Below, piece by piece: positions 43,094 to 54,626 of a stretch of DNA of 64,000 nt (position 1 is the first letter of the stretch; the number at the start of each line of letters is the position of its first letter). Position numbers and translations under genes: made by a program. Source of the stretch: Periplaneta americana (Eukaryota; Arthropoda; Insecta; Blattodea; Blattidae); contig NC_091124.1 in NCBI RefSeq assembly GCF_040183065.1, positions 66,239,001 through 66,303,000 on the forward strand, read 5' to 3'. Below the pieces are notes generated by a model. It was not told the DNA's origin. It saw only the letters and a list, made by a program, of their open reading frames with translations, and made no database searches.

Positions 43094-44164
43094 GAAGCAG
43101 GGATTAGGAGAGGGAGAGACCGATTTATTAGCGAAGTGATATCTCCATATTTTTATTACATGTATTCGCGGGGATGTTCTGGCGACTTCGTTAGAATTAG
43201 CTTCCCACACAGGTGTTTCGTCACTTGTCAGCATCGGACAGATTTAGGGCCACCTTGTGCGTGATTGTATATAGACACTCGGCGATGCGTAAAAGCCGGA
43301 GTTAGACTGGACCCGTGGGAAAGCAATTGCAAGCTTGGGATTTTCCAAAGAACGGGGTTCTCCAAAATCGACAAACTAATTTGATGTTAGGGAAATCCAA
43401 AGTCTAAATTTAGAGATGACATATTTCGCGCCCAATAAGAAGAGATCTTGGTCCAGCTTATGAGGTCACTTTGGACCAATAGGGAATAGATTTTAGGCCG
43501 GTTAGTGACGTAGTTTTTAACCTATAGAATAGTTAGTTTTAGCGTAGGATAGGTTTTTATAAATAAGGGTGACGGGGAGCGGAGATAATGACAACATCTC
43601 ATCGTGTCGGCGGTCCTACATACAGGGCACAATCACAACTTCTCATCGTGTCGGCGGCCCTACATACAGGGCACAATAACTACTTCGTTTTGTGTCGACA
43701 GGACGACGACTTCTTTTCGTGTCGACGGCACGACACACTGAGTTTTTTGGTGTCGGCGGCCCAACTTAATAGACTTTCTTCCGGCGAAGACTCGATAGAC
43801 TGAACTTTGTCATCGGCGAGACTACTCGCCAACGTTTAGGAGCTTCGATCATAGTGTACTGGACAGAGTATTGAATTTGTAGTATCGGATAGAGCTTATT
43901 CAGCGCCGCCATAGAGTCGATACAGAAGTGCGACCAACGATTGAATTATAAGTCAGCCGGAAATACATACTCTAGGGTTTACCAAGTGAATACGACAATA
44001 AACTTATAGTTTTGGAGTTTACACTGCCTTTTATATAAGTAGCCGGCTTGGTATTATTCCCGACATCATCCTATACCACAACAGTACCTCGGCTACCCTG
44101 AGTGAATCTCACGCAACACCGAGACGCACCCCTCCCTCACACTTCTGCTCTGAACGGCTCATAT
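43094..44164 (+). other. Possible LTR-like or promoter-like region with short repeats
   Basis: A TATA-like 'tttttataaataag' at 43553-43566 is followed by about four or five degenerate ~40-bp repeats (43600-43760) built on 'cgtgtcggcggccctacata', and an AATAAA at 43999-44004. This layout resembles the R-U5 half of a long terminal repeat. No TG...CA ends or paired copy were identified, and the 71-codon frame 43588-43803 is just the repeats. Confidence 0.3.
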
Positions 44165-45990
44165 ATCTTAATATCGTCTATGATCTAATATCTTCTTCCA
44201 CCCCGAAATCTTCTCCCGTTCACCATTCCTTCCCGTGCATCCTTCAATATTCAGTTTCTTCTCAGCCAGTGACCCAACCAATTCCTTTTCATCTTTCTGA
44301 TCAGTTTCAGCATCATTCTTTCTTCACCCATCTTTCCAACACAGCTTCATTTCTTATTCTGGCTGTCCACTTAACACGTTCCATTCTTCTCCATATCCGC
44401 ATTTCAAATGCTTCTATTCGCTTCTCTTCACTTCGTCGTAATGTCAAGGCTTCGCATGTTTTTTCACAAGAGTTATGTTGGATGGAGTAGTTTCTCCTGG
44501 TACATTAATGACGTCAGTCGAAAGCGCAAGCAGGTTACAAGACTTCCACGAGTTCTGACTTGTGTTATGTAGAAGTGCACGTTGTTACGTGTATTTGTAT
44601 GTAGATGAGTTCATTGTGATCCCATTCAGTCACAGAGAAGGCGCACTAGGAGACAAATGTCACCATCAATATTTACACTGCAGCTGTTTATTTCGGAATT
44701 TGGAAATTATTATTTTTGTGTAAGGAATGGTAACATATTCTTAGAATGTATATATATTTTGTCATTGTAATAGTAGCTATTTCAATAAATAAAATATATA
44801 AATTATTGTTTGTATATATGTATAAAACTTGTGTTGTATACATATTTATTATCAGATTATTAATTTTCAAATCAAATTGTAATCAATGGCGTGGCAAACA
44901 TATTTGTTCAAAACGTTTCCATTGTGCAAACCATTAAAATTAAGTTGCAGTGTTGTCAGAACATGCTTCATCATCAGGGGCAGGTATTTATGGAGATTAA
45001 TTTTATCATTTGTGTTTTTTAATATTGGTATCCGCGGAGATTGTTGGAGATTGATTTGTACTCTTGGTGGGGATTAATGGAAATTTTGTAAAATAAATTT
45101 ATTTTGGAATTGGACTATTAACTCAGTAGGAATATTACTTTCCAAATAATTAACATTAAAGGTTCGTTTGATTCTGATAAAGGTGCGGTATGGCCAATAG
45201 AAAATATTTGTTGAGTTGAGACTGTATTTAACACATATTCATTAAAAACGAAAAAAAAAAAACTTGCAGTCCTCACATTAGCCCTAACACTTCTAAAGTA
45301 TTAGTGAAATGTTGAATTCTCCGCCTTTTGAGTTCACTAAAGTAATCTGAACACCCGGAATACCATGTAATGTAACCTACTCGAATATATATGAAATTAA
45401 AGTTAAAAACTCAGAATATGAAATTCGCTATAAATCGACGCAATAGTAATAATTCGCGAATGTGTTCATATTTCAATATCAGAATTATATTTCGCGATTT
45501 TTCGCGATTGTTTTACCCGCATGTTATTCATCAGAATCACTTAATTCGTAAAGATTAGTAAAAATCTAAATGTATATCTATTATGTCGTGACCGGCCCTG
45601 TGCATCATATTTTACATTTACCGTAGGCCTACTGTACCGACACTTATGCAGTGAGCGCCAGACATTTGAACTCCCTCCAAGGCTATATTCATCGATAAAT
45701 TTAGCGTGACAAAAATGCGAAGCCTGGTAATGTCCATACAATGCCACACTCCATACAAGGCACTTCGCTAGTCTTTTCCTTAGTTCTTTTCCCAGAGATC
45801 CGCAGAAGATGCTCCTTTTCTTCTATTAAAAGCTTCCTTGACCATTGCTATCCTCCTCCTGACTTCCTGGCAGCAGCTCATGTTACTGCTTATAGTACAC
45901 CCCAAGTATTTGAAGCTGTCCACTTGCTTTACTGTCTCATTTAGAATTCGCAAGTTTATCTTATTTATTTTTCTTCCTATGACCATGAAT
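44165..45990 (-). mobile_element. LINE L1c remnant split by a hAT-like insertion
   Basis: The minus strand from 45990 to 45735 encodes MVIGRKINKINLRIL, FKYLGCTISSNMSCCQE and the following residues. From 44445 to 44165 it encodes the next part (LRRSEEKRIEAFEM, then ERMMLKLIRKMKRNWLGHWL). Joining at the 8-bp duplication restores the order seen in the unbroken copy at 50770-51455. Further frameshifts make it non-functional. Confidence 0.85.
44446..45726. mobile_element. 1281-bp hAT-like nonautonomous element inside the LINE
   Basis: The left end AAGGCTTCGCAT and the right-end reverse complement CAGGCTTCGCAT are inverted repeats. A perfect 8-bp TSD GTAATGTC is at 44438-44445 and 45727-45734. The 8-bp TSD and short (C)AGG terminus fit hAT. 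The interior is AT-rich and has no transposase; the frames of 60-63 codons are not convincing. Confidence 0.85.
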
Positions 45991-47059
45991 TTTTATGACT
46001 GACAGTTTTTGATTTAGGAATATGGAAAAGTACTTTTTTTCGTGACTTATGAATTGAGCATAAAAAGGAATTAATTTCAATCTATCTGAAGAATCGATTT
46101 TGTTTGTGAGTATTCTCTTCAAAATAATGTTTAATGTTTTAAGTTCTTTTCCTGTAGCAGCTACATTTTATCAATATGCACTTCCTTGCTATATTTGTTT
46201 GCCAGCTGATTTTTATTTCAAGAATTGACATGTCATATAGAATAATTTGTTCATCCTGGATATATGGCGCATTCATTTGTATGTGTAATCCTTCATTTCG
46301 TCATTAATTTCGCACATTTCAAATTTTCCTCTATATTGACAGAAACTCCTTCGTGACTGACGCTAATTCATATATCATGTCAGCGCAAGATAACAGATGC
46401 GACGGACCAGTCTCTGCCACACTGGTCGAAAACGGCTACCCATGTGCATGTGTGCCAAGCACGGAAAAGCGCACTCACTGTATGTATGTATGTATGTATG
46501 TAAGTATGTATGTATGTATTTACACTGCAAGTGGTCAAGCACCCGGTGGCAGTGGTACAAACAATATAAACAATACACAATACAATTATACAACACACAA
46601 TACAATTACATACTCAATACAACTATATACACGTTACAATTATACATAATAATTACAATTAATAATAATACATAAAATAACCTAATTAATAAGTGAACCT
46701 AATTTTACATTACAACCTACGTACGTATAGACCCAACATAAGTTTCACATTTTAATAATCTTTCACTTTACTCTCATCTAACTCACTGTACTGACACTAT
46801 GACACATTTCACTGACACTATAAATTATCTATCACTTATCGAAACTAGTCGCTGCACTGTAAAACCATAACTTCATAACTCACCACGCTTCACTGATACT
46901 AAGACAAACAATTACACCCTTATTCATCACACATATAAACAGAACTACATTTAAACTAAACATGTTTAGTCCAAGATCCTCTTACAAGCTATTTTTAAAT
47001 AATTTACCATTCAAACCAAGGGAATAACTCGTCAGGCTAAATAAATACATGTCACCTTA
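45991..47059. other. Mostly unannotated; short (GTAT)n tract
   Basis: A (GTAT)n microsatellite lies at 46480-46520. From about 46550 to 47060 the sequence is rich in aca/tac and could be the 3' untranslated part of the LINE at 47060-47430, but this is not shown. Confidence 0.4.
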
Positions 47060-47430
47060 AAAAATCAATGTCACCTTAATTTTAATTTACACTTTATACA
47101 CAACTTTTTAAGTTACTCTTGAATTTCCTTAAGGAAGAACAGCCCTCAAAGACCGCTGCAGGTATCATTTATAGTTCTATTTAAAAATGAGAATTTACCC
47201 ACAACCATTTTCTGTTTCCTACATTTGATTTTAAAATCATCATCGTTCCTACCATAGTACAATGATGTTATTCTAGTTTTTTTACGTCTGTTTTCCAATG
47301 TTTCCCATTTAAGTTCTTTTATCCTATCATTTCCGTCTTCTGTTTTACCTTTAACAAATTTAGCTGCCCTATACTGGATTCTTTCTAAGGAACTTATTTG
47401 ATATCTGATTTATCTGATATATTCTATAGA
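47060..47430 (-). mobile_element. LINE reverse-transcriptase C-terminal fragment
   Basis: The minus strand reads VPLERIQYRAAKFVKGK, then RIKELKWETLENRRKKTRI, SLYYG and FLNRTINDT. This is the thumb/C-terminal signature (LE-x-IQ-x-RAA-F, LGWE-LE-RR) of CR1/jockey-like LINEs. Stops follow. It is a different family from L1b and L1c. Confidence 0.75.
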
Positions 47431-47937
47431 GATCCCAACCCTATGCGCAATCCATAGTCAGAACAGTTTGTAAGCTAGCGAGTACATTCACTCTAGACTT
47501 CAGCATGGTATAAATGTCACTTCGTGTCCAAAAGAAGCTAAAGAATTGCTGCACTTGCCTACGTTGGGCGAACAATGTCGTTTCTCAGCATGCGCTGATG
47601 GATTGAACTGTAAATTGAGTTCTACGTCCAGCAATGGTTGTTTGTCTATAAGAGGTTGCCGACATATATCAATTGACATGTGAAATATTCCCATATAGAT
47701 TTTCAGAACCGTTGAAGAGTTGTAAATATCTCACAGACTTATTTTATTTCCATATACACATGGGCGAATATTTGGGATGTCCAAGCCATAAGGTATTGAC
47801 AGTTCTCACTCACACACGCTCGGAGCGACGCGACGTTGCGAAGTTGTGCGGCAGCGCGCACCGCGCTGATTTCACTGCCTGCCTGCAGTGTAGGAAGAAA
47901 CTGAGCAGCTGATGCGAAGTCGTAAATTTATATGACA
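47431..47937. other. Unannotated stretch
   Basis: I recognise nothing. A 79-codon frame (47673-47912) has no domain. Confidence 0.3.
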
Positions 47938-47987
<50 letters not shown>

Positions 47988-48330
47988 TGTCTGTAACAGG
48001 GCAAAGCCCCAATTACAATAGACAGTACAGATATTTGTTTTAAAAAACATAGAATTGCATATAACATGAAAAAAGGGATAAAACAGAAACAAATGCAAGA
48101 TACAAGTCTAATTACAAATTAAAATTTAGAAATGAAAAAAAAAATAGATAATGACTAAATAAAAAAACACAGATATAGATATAAATGAAAAATACCAAAT
48201 AAAAATAAATGAAAAATAGTTAAGTATAGATATCATAGCCAAAAATGTAAAATGTAGTTATAATTGGCAAATTACAGAGTAAATGTAACACTATGTTAAT
48301 AAATTCAATATACAGTATTATATAGTAGGC
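47938..48330 (-). mobile_element. LINE 3' terminal fragment with (ATT)n/(ATTT)n tail
   Basis: The (ATT)n(ATTT)n run 47938-47988 is followed by 'gtctgtaacagggcaaagcc' and A-rich sequence. This is the arrangement of a minus-strand LINE 3' untranslated region ending in a microsatellite tail, as in L1b. No coding part is present. Confidence 0.5.
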
Positions 48331-48474
48331 CTAATAGGATTAATTAATTTATTTAAGAAATTCACTACTACAGAACATGTGTTCCAATTCGTAAGATATC
48401 TGATTATAACTATAACTAACATGCAACTAGAAGTTAACATATCATGAAATTATTGCTGTATATATACTTACATA

Positions 48475-48506
48475 TATTATTATTATCGTTATTATTATCA
48501 TTAGTA

Positions 48507-48550
<44 letters not shown>
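48475..48550. repeat. (ATT)n microsatellite
   Basis: Mostly perfect ATT units with a few substitutions near the left end. Confidence 0.95.
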
Positions 48551-48673
48551 AAAGTAATAAAAAAGTGTGTCAACGACATGTACTATATATTGTAATCAAG
48601 ATTTTATGCTATAAATTTGAAGTTATAAAGAAAATATAGCCTACAGTGTTTAGCTCCATGGACTATCTTATAT

Positions 48674-48909
48674 GAAGGGTTCAGAGCCATAGTGGGCCAA
48701 GCGCCATTTATTAAAAACAGAGAAAGCAAGGTTAAAGTTAAGCGAATACCATAGTTTAATGAAGATTGATATATCATTTAGTTTTAATGTGCATACTTTA
48801 TATTACTTGTTATATGTTTCCATTGAATTATGATAATAACTTCATTTAAACCCTTGTTTTCTACGGTTTTAGTAAATGGCGCTTGGCCCACTATGGTTCT
48901 GAACCCTTC
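48674..48909. mobile_element. 236-bp foldback MITE
   Basis: The arms (48674-48732 and about 48850-48909) begin GAAGGGTTCAGA(A)CCATAG and share 'tgggccaagcgccattta'. The loop of about 115 bases is AT-rich. No TSD is secure. Confidence 0.85.
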
Positions 48910-49126
48910 GTATCAGCTAATGCCTTGTGGAGAAGTATCAGGACTACATAAACCTGAATCTCATAATGTGACGAACAGTACAGAAAATGGCGGGGCGTGT
49001 GGTTCATTTCAGCCAGGCGTTTCAGATATTATTATCAGTAATTATGACGCAGAATCAATTAGGCGTATTTCATTTTATCCCGATAACTTAGGGCGAAAGA
49101 TAATAGTGATTCTATTTCTGGTGATC
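48910..49126. other. Unannotated stretch
   Basis: An open frame of about 100 codons (48830-49132, plus) runs from the MITE arm into this stretch; it has no recognisable domain. Confidence 0.3.
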
Positions 49127-49560
49127 TTATAAAGGTGGATAATAAATTAATTTCTTCGGAATCATATCGTTAAATGAGGTTACGTTACTGAAAATATGGA
49201 CAGTGATTTTAAAACTCCACGCAGGCACTATATTAAATTTCCGAGTAAATGTTTGTTTAGAGAACAACGAGGAATGATGAGAAACAACAAAGCTAGTGTG
49301 AGTTTTCTCCATTAACATCGTGCGGCCAATTATTTTTTTAAAATATTTAAAACCTAAATTCTTTACGATAGTGTGCAGAGAAGAAACACTGCCGTGGAAG
49401 ATTCCGCATCTCGTAGCGAAAATGGCATCTTTCTGAACGTAATCGTTAATATAAATAGACCTACAAGTGGCGCCGGAATAACTACGAAACCAATAGCCAC
49501 GACAGAACACCAAAACTTGCTGTGACAAAGTAATGCAGATTAAACTCTTCCGAAAAAAAA
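49127..49560 (-). pseudogene. Tc1/mariner-type transposase fragment
   Basis: The minus-strand frame includes GSVSSLHTIVKNLGFKYFK, then GRTMLMEKTHTSFVVSHH and FSKQTFTRKFNI. The S-x-(S)-L-x-(2)-I-x-(2)-LGFK(Y)-K-x-(6)-LME pattern resembles the linker between the DNA-binding and catalytic domains of insect Tc1/mariner-type transposases. No catalytic triad is visible. The assignment is by pattern only. Confidence 0.45.
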
Positions 49561-50153
49561 AAAAACATCTGGCTCTCACGTGCTCGCTGTGAAACAGTCA
49601 GCAACACCGACTTGTTAGCATGGACTCTGGTTGGCTGGTTTGAGCGGTTACCATGGCGACACCTTGAAGCCGCTGAACTGTCAATACCTCTCTAATTTTG
49701 TATAGAGTGCAGTAGCTAGCCCTTCTCAAAGTCTCGATATTTATTTGTATCTTAATGCTTATTGCTTTGTAATGGAGTCCTAGCAATAAATAAGTAACTT
49801 CACAACTACACAAGATCTTCAATTGGAATGTCATGCGTTGTGGATTTCGTCGTACATAATTATTAAACACTGACATTGAATGCGTAAGAGCTTCGATGTC
49901 GACTAAGATTTTTCCGTCTTCCTCCGTGGTTATTGCTCTATCTCCGCCAATGAGATACAATCAATATTTTCAACTTAAACCGATATTTATAGCCCTATCG
50001 GAAACAGGTTGCTGCTGTAAGTTTGTTGTCACCTGCCAACCTTCATGAATAATGCACGAGTCACCCGCAATTAGCTCACGACTTGTTTTCTCTCGCATTG
50101 ACAAAATACGTACACTATCTACCAAAAAGTAATTGGGCACTGTTTTTGCCCCT
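49561..50153. other. Unannotated stretch
   Basis: A 120-codon minus-strand frame (49598-49960) has no recognisable domain. Confidence 0.3.
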
Positions 50154-50440
50154 TTAGAACCTCGTGGTACCACTTCTTGTTGCTATAACAGCAGCAATCC
50201 TGTCAGGCATGCTCTCCACTAGTTTGTGTAGGATATACACTGGAATGCGTCGCCATTTCTCTTGCAACATGGCACTCAGTTGGACAATGGATGTTGGCCG
50301 CATCTTCCGAGACCTCAATCGCCGGTCCAATTCGCTCCAAAGGTGCTCAATGGGATTGAGATCAGGGCTCTGTGCAGGCCAGTCCAACCGGTGAACATTA
50401 TTGTCTGCATACCACTGCATAGTAGCAGCGGAATGGGTCG
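50154..50440 (-). pseudogene. Tc1-like transposase C-terminal fragment
   Basis: The minus-strand frame reads MQWYADNNVHRLDWPAQSPD and then LNPIEHLWSELDRRLR, followed by LQEKWRRIPVYILHKLVESM and a C-terminal end. WPAQSPDLNPIEHLW with its catalytic glutamate is diagnostic of the third motif of Tc1 (DD34E) transposases. The first two catalytic aspartates are missing. Confidence 0.9.
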
Positions 50441-50769
50441 ACGAGTCAGAGCACTGCTGAGGGATAAATGGAGTAGGTACATGGTTTACAAGGAAGAAGG
50501 ACATCGGTTGGATTACCTTGGTCATCTAGGCAGTAACTTTACTTTATGAACCTTTACTGCTACTGTTACTGGGAACTCATTCCCTTTTTAAATTTTCCTT
50601 TCAATCATAATTGGCGTTTTCTTAAATTATTTTCAAATTTATGAATTAATGGAATTCGGATAAAATAAACTTCGGAAAATGTGTCTCAGGAAAACTTGAC
50701 ATAGGAACTTTCGGCATTCGGAAATAAGTACCTTTCGAAAAAATGGTTTCGGAAAAATGACCCGTAACT
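50441..50769. other. Unannotated stretch
   Basis: No feature was recognised. Confidence 0.3.
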
Positions 50770-51455
50770 TTATTAGACAGTTGTGAGCAGCATGGGATGA
50801 AGATAAATGCAAACAAGACGAATACCATGGTTATCGGAAGAAAAATAAAGAAGGTAAACTTGCGAATCCTAAATGAGGCAGTAAAGCAAGTGGACAGCGT
50901 CAAATACTTGGGCTGTACTATAACCAGTAACATGAGCTGTTGCCAGGAAGTCAAATGGAGGATAAAGGCAAAGGAAACTTTTAATATAAAAAGTACTAAG
51001 GAAGACACTAGTGAAGTGCTTTGTGTGGTGTGTGGCTTTATACGGAACAGAAACATGGATATTACGACGAAGTGAAGACAAGCGACTAGAAGCATTTGAA
51101 ATATGAATGTAGAGAAAAATGGAGCGTATGAAACGGGCAGACAGAATAAAAAAATGAAGTGTTGGGAAGAGTAGATGAAGAAAGAACAATGCTGAATCTG
51201 ATGAGAAAAAGAAAAAGAAATTGATAAGAGTCACTGGCTGAGAAGAAACTGTCTGCTGAAGGATTCACTGGAAGGAATGATTAACGAGAGAACAGTTCGA
51301 GGCAGAAGAAGATATCAGATGATAGACAACATTAAGATACAGTGTATGGATCATATGCGAAGGCAAAGAGGAAGGCAGAAAATAGAAAAGATTGGAAAAT
51401 GCTGAGTTTGCAATGGAAGAACTGCCTTTGGGAAGAAAACAATGAATGAATGAAT
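50770..51455 (+). mobile_element. LINE L1c remnant, longest uninterrupted copy
   Basis: The plus strand encodes MKINANKTNTMVIGRK, then VKQVDSVKYLGCTITSNMSC near 50880-50940, and further frames give RRSEDKRLEAFEI, ERTMLNLMRKRKRNW and GRRRYQMIDNIK. It is the thumb and C-terminal part of a LINE reverse transcriptase with several frameshifts and stops. The 3' end carries a tandem 'aatgaatgaatg' tail, seen again at 4165-4178, 21618 and 42768. Confidence 0.85.
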
Positions 51456-52828
51456 CGAAAACTAGTTCTAATAACTTTTGACATGAATCTTCTTATTAGC
51501 ATTATGTAAGCCTCCAATTTCTGGTTTCTTCTTCACATTTCTGGATAATTACATCACACTAATAAAATTAATAAAACTATGACTTGCTTTCATGATTTTC
51601 TTTCACAGACTGAACTTCAGCAATACATGCTATCAAGAAATTAAATTGATGAGCAATGTTGGTTATAGCACACCTGTACTATGTATGTTCTATTTAATCC
51701 ATAATTCTGACGCCGGTACATAGGTACCCTCTAGTGGAGATTTCAGTACGTGCAAGGAATTTAGTTAGACTTATTTTCCGACAGGGGCAGAGGAACAAGT
51801 AGTAAGATCATCGCTTCAACACCACCTAGTATGCAACTAAGATATTACTAGGACGGGAGAGAGAAGAAATTTGGTCCAGAAACTCTAATTTAGGCTCTGA
51901 GATCTTTAAACGCCTGTACTGGATTTGGAATTTGTCTGATCTTTGCGTTAACCAAGAAACTTTTTTAGAATGAACTTGTCAGAGACGGTAGCTTAAGTTC
52001 TCTTTTACAATATTCCATCAAAATCTTATTTTTCGAATTTTTGGACTTTGATTTTCTTCCCGTGTACGCTTCATTTAATTTTGTCCGTTTTCAGTTACCA
52101 GGATGAGGCGTAACCTCTTGATTCCACTATCCGTAAGTAGCAGGTCACAATACAAAGCTTCACACCTGCACTTGACAGAAGTTCTTGCCTTCGCGCCTGA
52201 TGAGATTCGAAACCCAAGACGCAACGTTAAAACTGCGCGTCTGAGCCGCTGCATGCATCGCAGTAGGCATTTCAGTGCGTCTTTACTTAGCAACTATACG
52301 CAGAGCTTTGTCGTAGGTGGAATTTCATTTCTCAGTACAGCCTGTGCAGTTTGAAATGAAAACTACATTAAGAAAAAATCCCTGTCAACGTCGGCTTTCG
52401 GTTTTATTTTGTGTTATCCAATCACTTCGAAGTTGAAAAAGCAATAAACAAGCTGTATATCAACTAATCAGTTGTAATGCTGAACTGCGTCCCCCTCACT
52501 AGAGGATGGATGTAGAATATCGAGTCTGCGTGTTACGTCATCCTCTCCCTCCGACTCAAATAGAAGGGGTTTAATGGCAGGAAGGAAATCAGCGGAAAGA
52601 CATGACGGCTGTTCTAGACAGCCCTTCGTTGTATCAAGACAGAATTCAATTTTGTATAACATCCATGAAATCTAGCATCTTTTTATTCTGCCTCTCTTAA
52701 AGATAATGGAGAGATGAATGGTCTGGAATTTAATAAAAGGAATCGGTTCATTGTTCTCCATTGTGGTACTTGCAGCTAGAATTCCAAAGGAACCGCTTTT
52801 ATTCTTCACGAAAAAAGGAAATTCATTT
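51456..52828. other. Unannotated; weak tRNA-like segment
   Basis: On the minus strand at about 52195-52260 'ggctcagacgcgc' and 'gggtttcgaatct' have A-box/B-box spacing, but no cloverleaf is supported. The rest shows nothing recognisable. Confidence 0.3.
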
Positions 52829-53407
52829 ACTTTTTCGTCTCCTCTTTCTTCTTCTTCTCCTCCTCCTCCTTCTTCTTCTCCTCTTTATTCTTCTCCTCCT
52901 CCTCCTTCTTCTTCTCCTCTTTATTCTTCTCCTCCTCCTTCTTCTTCTGCTCTTTATTCTTATTCTCCTCCTTATTTTTCTTCTCCTCTTCATTCTTCTC
53001 CTCCTTCTCCTTCATTCTTTTCCTCCTCCTTCTTCTTCTCCTCCTCTTCTTTTCCTCCTCCTCCTTCTTCTTCTTCTCCTTCTTTTCCTTCTCCTTCTTC
53101 TTAATCTTCTTCTCCTTCTTAATCTTCTTCTTCTTCTCGACCTCCTTCTCCTTCACCTCCTCCTTCTCCTCAATCTTCTTCTTCTCCTCCTCCTCCTCCT
53201 TCTTAATCTCCTTCTCCTTATTCTTCTTCTCATTCTTCTTCTCCTCCTCATTCTTCTCCTCCTCCTTCTTCTCCTCCTCCTCATTCTTCTCCTCCTCCTC
53301 CTCCTTCTCCTCCTCCTCCTCCTCCTTCTTCTCCTTCTCCTCCTCCTCCTCCTTCTTCTCCTCCTCCTCCTTGTTCTCCTTCTTCTTCTCCTCCTCCTTC
53401 TTCTCTT
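52829..53407 (+). repeat. ~580-bp polypyrimidine tract, (CTT)n/(CTC)n
   Basis: The plus strand is almost entirely C and T, built of irregular ctt, ctc and cct triplets. There are sparse interruptions such as 'attcttctcct' and one 'cgacctcc' near 53138. Long open frames (Leu/Ser/Pro-rich on plus, Lys/Glu/Arg-rich on minus) are a consequence of the composition and are not genes. Confidence 0.97.
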
Positions 53408-53599
53408 CATAATCGTCTTATGTCTGCTCACAGTGTGTTAATTTTACCCCAAATAATATTACTGTGAATAAAAGTTATATGTACACTTAATATTAATAAA
53501 ATACATTCTTTTGTGGTCTTCCTGGAGGTATTTTGTTAATAATCCTTCACCACAACCCACTATTAATGCTATAACGTTGTTTTGGTTGGAATTCTGAAC
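53408..53599. other. Unannotated stretch
   Basis: I recognise nothing in this stretch. Confidence 0.3.
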
Positions 53600-53810
53600 T
53601 TAGGTCGGTTGTTTAACGATGCTGTATCAATTACTAGGTTAATCACCGTCGATGGAATTGGTAATAGCGAGATGGTATTTGGCGAGATGAGGCCGAGGGT
53701 TCTCCATAGATTACCTAATGTACGTCTTGCTGTGGGAGAAAACCGTGCAAGGAAACCCAACCAGGCAATCATCCAAAACGGAAATCGAACCCACACCCGA
53801 GTACATTTTC

Positions 53811-53811
<1 letters not shown>
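53600..53811 (-). mobile_element. SINE S2, head-truncated, unit 1 of a tandem duplication
   Basis: Tail 'ggttgtttaacgatgctgta', then 'gagatggtatttggcgagat' and 'gaaacccaaccaggcaatca' read in reverse as S2 centre and tail, without the A-box. It is followed by (ATT)n at 53812-53845 and then a ~65-bp unique stretch up to about 53927. Confidence 0.82.
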
Positions 53812-53844
<33 letters not shown>

Positions 53845-53929
53845 TATTTATTTTTTTTTTTGTTACTGATGAAGACATGGCAAGCAAAATATCTAAATTT
53901 ATAAAAAAATCACTGGAGTAATTAACTTA

Positions 53930-54142
53930 TAGTCGGTTATTTAACGATACTGTATCAATTACTAGGTTAATCACCGTCGATGGAATTGGTGATAGCGAGA
54001 TGGTATTTGGTGAGATGAGGCCGAGGGTTCTTCATAGATTACCTAATGTACGCCTTACGGTCGAAGAAAACCGTGCAAGGAAACCCAATCAATCAGCCAA
54101 TCAGCCAAAGCGGTAACCGAACCCACACCCGAGTAAATTTTA
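53930..54142 (-). mobile_element. SINE S2, head-truncated, unit 2 of a tandem duplication
   Basis: It is nearly the same as 53600-53811. It is followed by (ATT)n, SINE S3, (ATT)n and then the same ~62-bp stretch (54626-54687, 'aaaaatatctaaatttataa') found at 53880-53925. The two units therefore arose by local duplication. Confidence 0.82.
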
Positions 54143-54144
54143 CA

Positions 54145-54234
<90 letters not shown>
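54143..54234. repeat. (ATT)n microsatellite, ~30 units
   Basis: ATT units with a single ataatt break near 54178. It lies between SINE S2 unit 2 and SINE S3. Confidence 0.95.
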
Positions 54235-54573
54235 GTCCTGCGCCGTAGCGTCGTAGTCTAAGGCATCCTGCCAAGGACTCGCGTTACGGAATGCGCGCTG
54301 GTTCGAGTCCTCATGGGGGAAGAAATTTTATCCTGAAATTTCGGCCAGTGTGTGGGACCGGTGCCCACCCAGCATCGTGATGCACTTGGGGAGTTACGAT
54401 AGGTAGCGAAAATCCGGTTTCGCAAATCAGCTATAACGGCTGGGGGATCACCGTCCTAACCACACGATACCTCCATTCTGGTTGGATGATCGTCCACCTC
54501 TGCTTCGGCAAGTGGACATGAGGCCAGCAGCCGGCTGGTCGGTCTTGACTTTTCACGGGCTGTAGCGCCACGG
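54235..54573 (+). mobile_element. SINE S3, copy inserted in (ATT)n
   Basis: The tRNA-like head has 'gtctaaggcatcctgcc' and B-box 'ggttcgagtcctc', and the body is collinear with 11704-12050. (ATT)n flanks both sides (54143-54234 and 54574-54624); the right one can be its own tail. Confidence 0.88.

Positions 54574-54624
<51 letters not shown>
54574..54624. repeat. (ATT)n microsatellite
   Basis: About 17 ATT units following SINE S3; partly its tail and partly the pre-existing array. Confidence 0.95.

Positions 54625-54626
<2 letters not shown>

Noticed and set aside
49598-49960. A 120-codon minus-strand frame between two transposase fragments
   Set aside because: It has no motif of any transposase and no other domain was recognised.
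52761-53441. A 226-codon leucine-rich open frame and lysine/glutamate/arginine-rich frames on the other strand
   Set aside because: They are produced by the polypyrimidine tract; every frame is open because the tract has few purines, and there is no start context or domain.
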